Below are positions 32,732 to 33,779 of a stretch of DNA of 33,779 nucleotides, in pieces; within the stretch, counting starts at the first letter, position 1; each line of letters opens with the position of its first letter. The notes under the pieces were generated by a model. The model was not told the DNA's origin, searched no databases, and was given only the letters and a program-made list of their open reading frames with translations. The stretch comes from an uncultured Bacteroidota bacterium. Lineage in GTDB: Bacteria > Bacteroidota > Bacteroidia > Flavobacteriales > Flavobacteriaceae. The DNA is taken from the NCBI GenBank assembly GCA_902635895.1, contig CACPPV010000012.1, positions 1-33,779 of the forward strand, given 5' to 3'. A program made the position numbers and the translations under genes.

Positions 32732-33779
32732 TTAAAATTGGATTGGATAGGTTAATTTAAAGTCAATATGAAAATTGCTTACATCTCTTCCTGGATGATA
32801 GTAGGGAAGGGCGGGGTCATTTATTAACTCCCACTGGTAGTTAAGACTTCTAGAATATATCACATTAAAACTCCCCCAAAAGTTGTTAAACTTTTTCTCG
32901 TAAAATAGATGAAAATTAAAGTCTTTCCAATACCTTCTAAAATCCCCGTTATCTTCAAAAGCCATGTAATAGAAATCGTTGTCTTGATCAATTATTTCCA
33001 GGGCTCCACCTAACCTTTGATTTTCATTAATTTTAGAAATACTAAAATATTGTGAGTTACTTCCTGGTCCAATACTCGCCCCCATCACTTCACCATTGTT
33101 GGTGTATCCATGGTAAACTCTGCTGTGCATGTACCAAGATCCAGCATTTCTAACAAGCCTTGAGGCAGTTTGTTCCATTTGCGTCCACTCCCAATGAAAC
33201 TCGTATTGACTATTGTCTTTTTTAGAATCAAATAATTTTCGAATACCAAGTGTTACTGCCCTTGAGTGATCGGAATCTGACAGCAAGTCTCTAAAATTAA
33301 ATTTTGAGTCGTTGTGATTGAATTCCCCATAAATTTCAGCTTTTGAATCCTCCCAAACCCATCTAAAAAACCCCCCTGCTGCTTGATCGGTTTCTTTTTC
33401 AAACGGCTCTACTTTGTCGTTCTTTCTTAAAAAATTATTAAAAATGGGAAACCATCCAATTGAGGCTCCCTCATATCTTGGGTCTTCATTAATCCACCGG
33501 TATTTTCCTTCAAATAGAGCTCCATACATTTGCGTCCATCTTATTAGTCCTAAATGTAATCCAGAGATCCATTTTGGAGAATAGGTAAATGAATAGCCTT
33601 GAAAGAAACGCCAATCGTCAGTTTTTCCATTTTGATTAATCTTTGGAACAAATAGTTTTGTGCCTGCATAGGTTCTGTCAGTACTTGGAGGATCAAAACC
33701 AGAGGGTTCTAATCTACCAGTAACTAATTGAAATTCAAAATTACCCATCGCTGTCTTGATAGGTCGTCTGGTGTTAAAA
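32732..33779 (-). CDS. Wzi-like capsule assembly outer-membrane protein (5' partial)
   Basis: The frame stays open to the window edge; the Met at 33748 is internal, because F-N-T-R-R-P-I-K-T-A precedes it in frame. About 349 residues are visible and the signal peptide and N-terminal part are missing. The sequence is rich in aromatic-containing amphipathic strands, with G-R-L-E-P-S-G, a long W/Y-rich middle, and a final beta-strand ending in Phe, the usual barrel end signal. The overall pattern matches the Capsule_assembly_Wzi family (an 18-stranded barrel that binds capsule at the surface in enterobacteria). I infer attachment or organisation of the polymer made by this locus. A methyltransferase gene follows 2 bases later. 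Confidence 0.8.
   Translation of the reverse strand, partial: FNTRRPIKTAMGNFEFQLVTGRLEPSGFDPPSTDRTYAGTKLFVPKINQNGKTDDWRFFQGYSFTYSPKWISGLHLGLIRWTQMYGALFEGKYRWINEDPRYEGASIGWFPIFNNFLRKNDKVEPFEKETDQAAGGFFRWVWEDSKAEIYGEFNHNDSKFNFRDLLSDSDHSRAVTLGIRKLFDSKKDNSQYEFHWEWTQMEQTASRLVRNAGSWYMHSRVYHGYTNNGEVMGASIGPGSNSQYFSISKINENQRLGGALEIIDQDNDFYYMAFEDNGDFRRYWKDFNFHLFYEKKFNNFWGSFNVIYSRSLNYQWELINDPALPYYHPGRDVSNFHIDFKLTYPIQF

Overview
The window looks like a chromosomal segment of an uncultured or marine-type Flavobacteriia/Bacteroidota bacterium with a small, AT-rich genome. The evidence is: very high A+T by eye; Bacteroidota-type promoters (TTG, 17-19 nt, TAnnTTTG) in front of several genes; a surface lipoprotein with Cys-Gly5-Asp-Asp after the lipobox; a Pth with the short N-terminal extension seen in flavobacteria; and a Wzi/SLBB/Wzz surface-polysaccharide locus. 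Genes are packed very tightly. No gap exceeds about 120 bases, so there is no stretch over 300 bases without a gene. I see no insertion sequence, phage gene, CRISPR array or rRNA.

Layout. (1) 1-1264, plus strand: two lipoprotein genes, the first cut by the window edge. (2) 1261-3745, minus: metG and a YeeZ-like dehydrogenase gene. (3) 3858-9617: a small ACT-domain gene (plus), mfd (minus), then a GNAT acetyltransferase gene overlapping an aspartate kinase gene (plus). (4) 9614-17647, minus: a housekeeping block. prs-rplY ends at a clear intrinsic terminator. A seven-gene run of overlapping or closely spaced genes then follows: pth, ribF, serS, rsmA, mgtE, a 2-hydroxyacid dehydrogenase and an arsC-type reductase. 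(5) 17740-17821, plus: tRNA-Leu(CAA). (6) 17875-33779: a surface-polysaccharide (O-antigen/capsule-like) locus.

The polysaccharide locus reads as a complete Wzx/Wzy pathway. A polyprenyl-phosphate sugar-1-phosphate transferase starts the repeat unit. One GT2 and three GT4 glycosyltransferases extend it, helped by one NAD-dependent sugar epimerase/dehydratase. Wzx flips it, Wzy polymerises it, a Wzz-type protein without a kinase domain controls chain length, and an SLBB-rich Wza-like protein exports it. A Wzi-like outer-membrane protein (cut at the right edge) may anchor it. Two SAM-dependent methyltransferase genes and a small outer-membrane barrel gene lie on the opposite strand within or at the end of the locus. 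No nucleotide-sugar synthesis pathway is visible, so those genes must be elsewhere.

I found no convincing entirely new system. The most interesting non-gene signal is architectural. Four of the five convergent gene pairs overlap at their 3' ends and the fifth is one base apart. In four of the five, a perfect or near-perfect AT-rich hairpin lies over or just beside the two stop codons. Transcription termination there therefore appears to be written into C-terminal codons.
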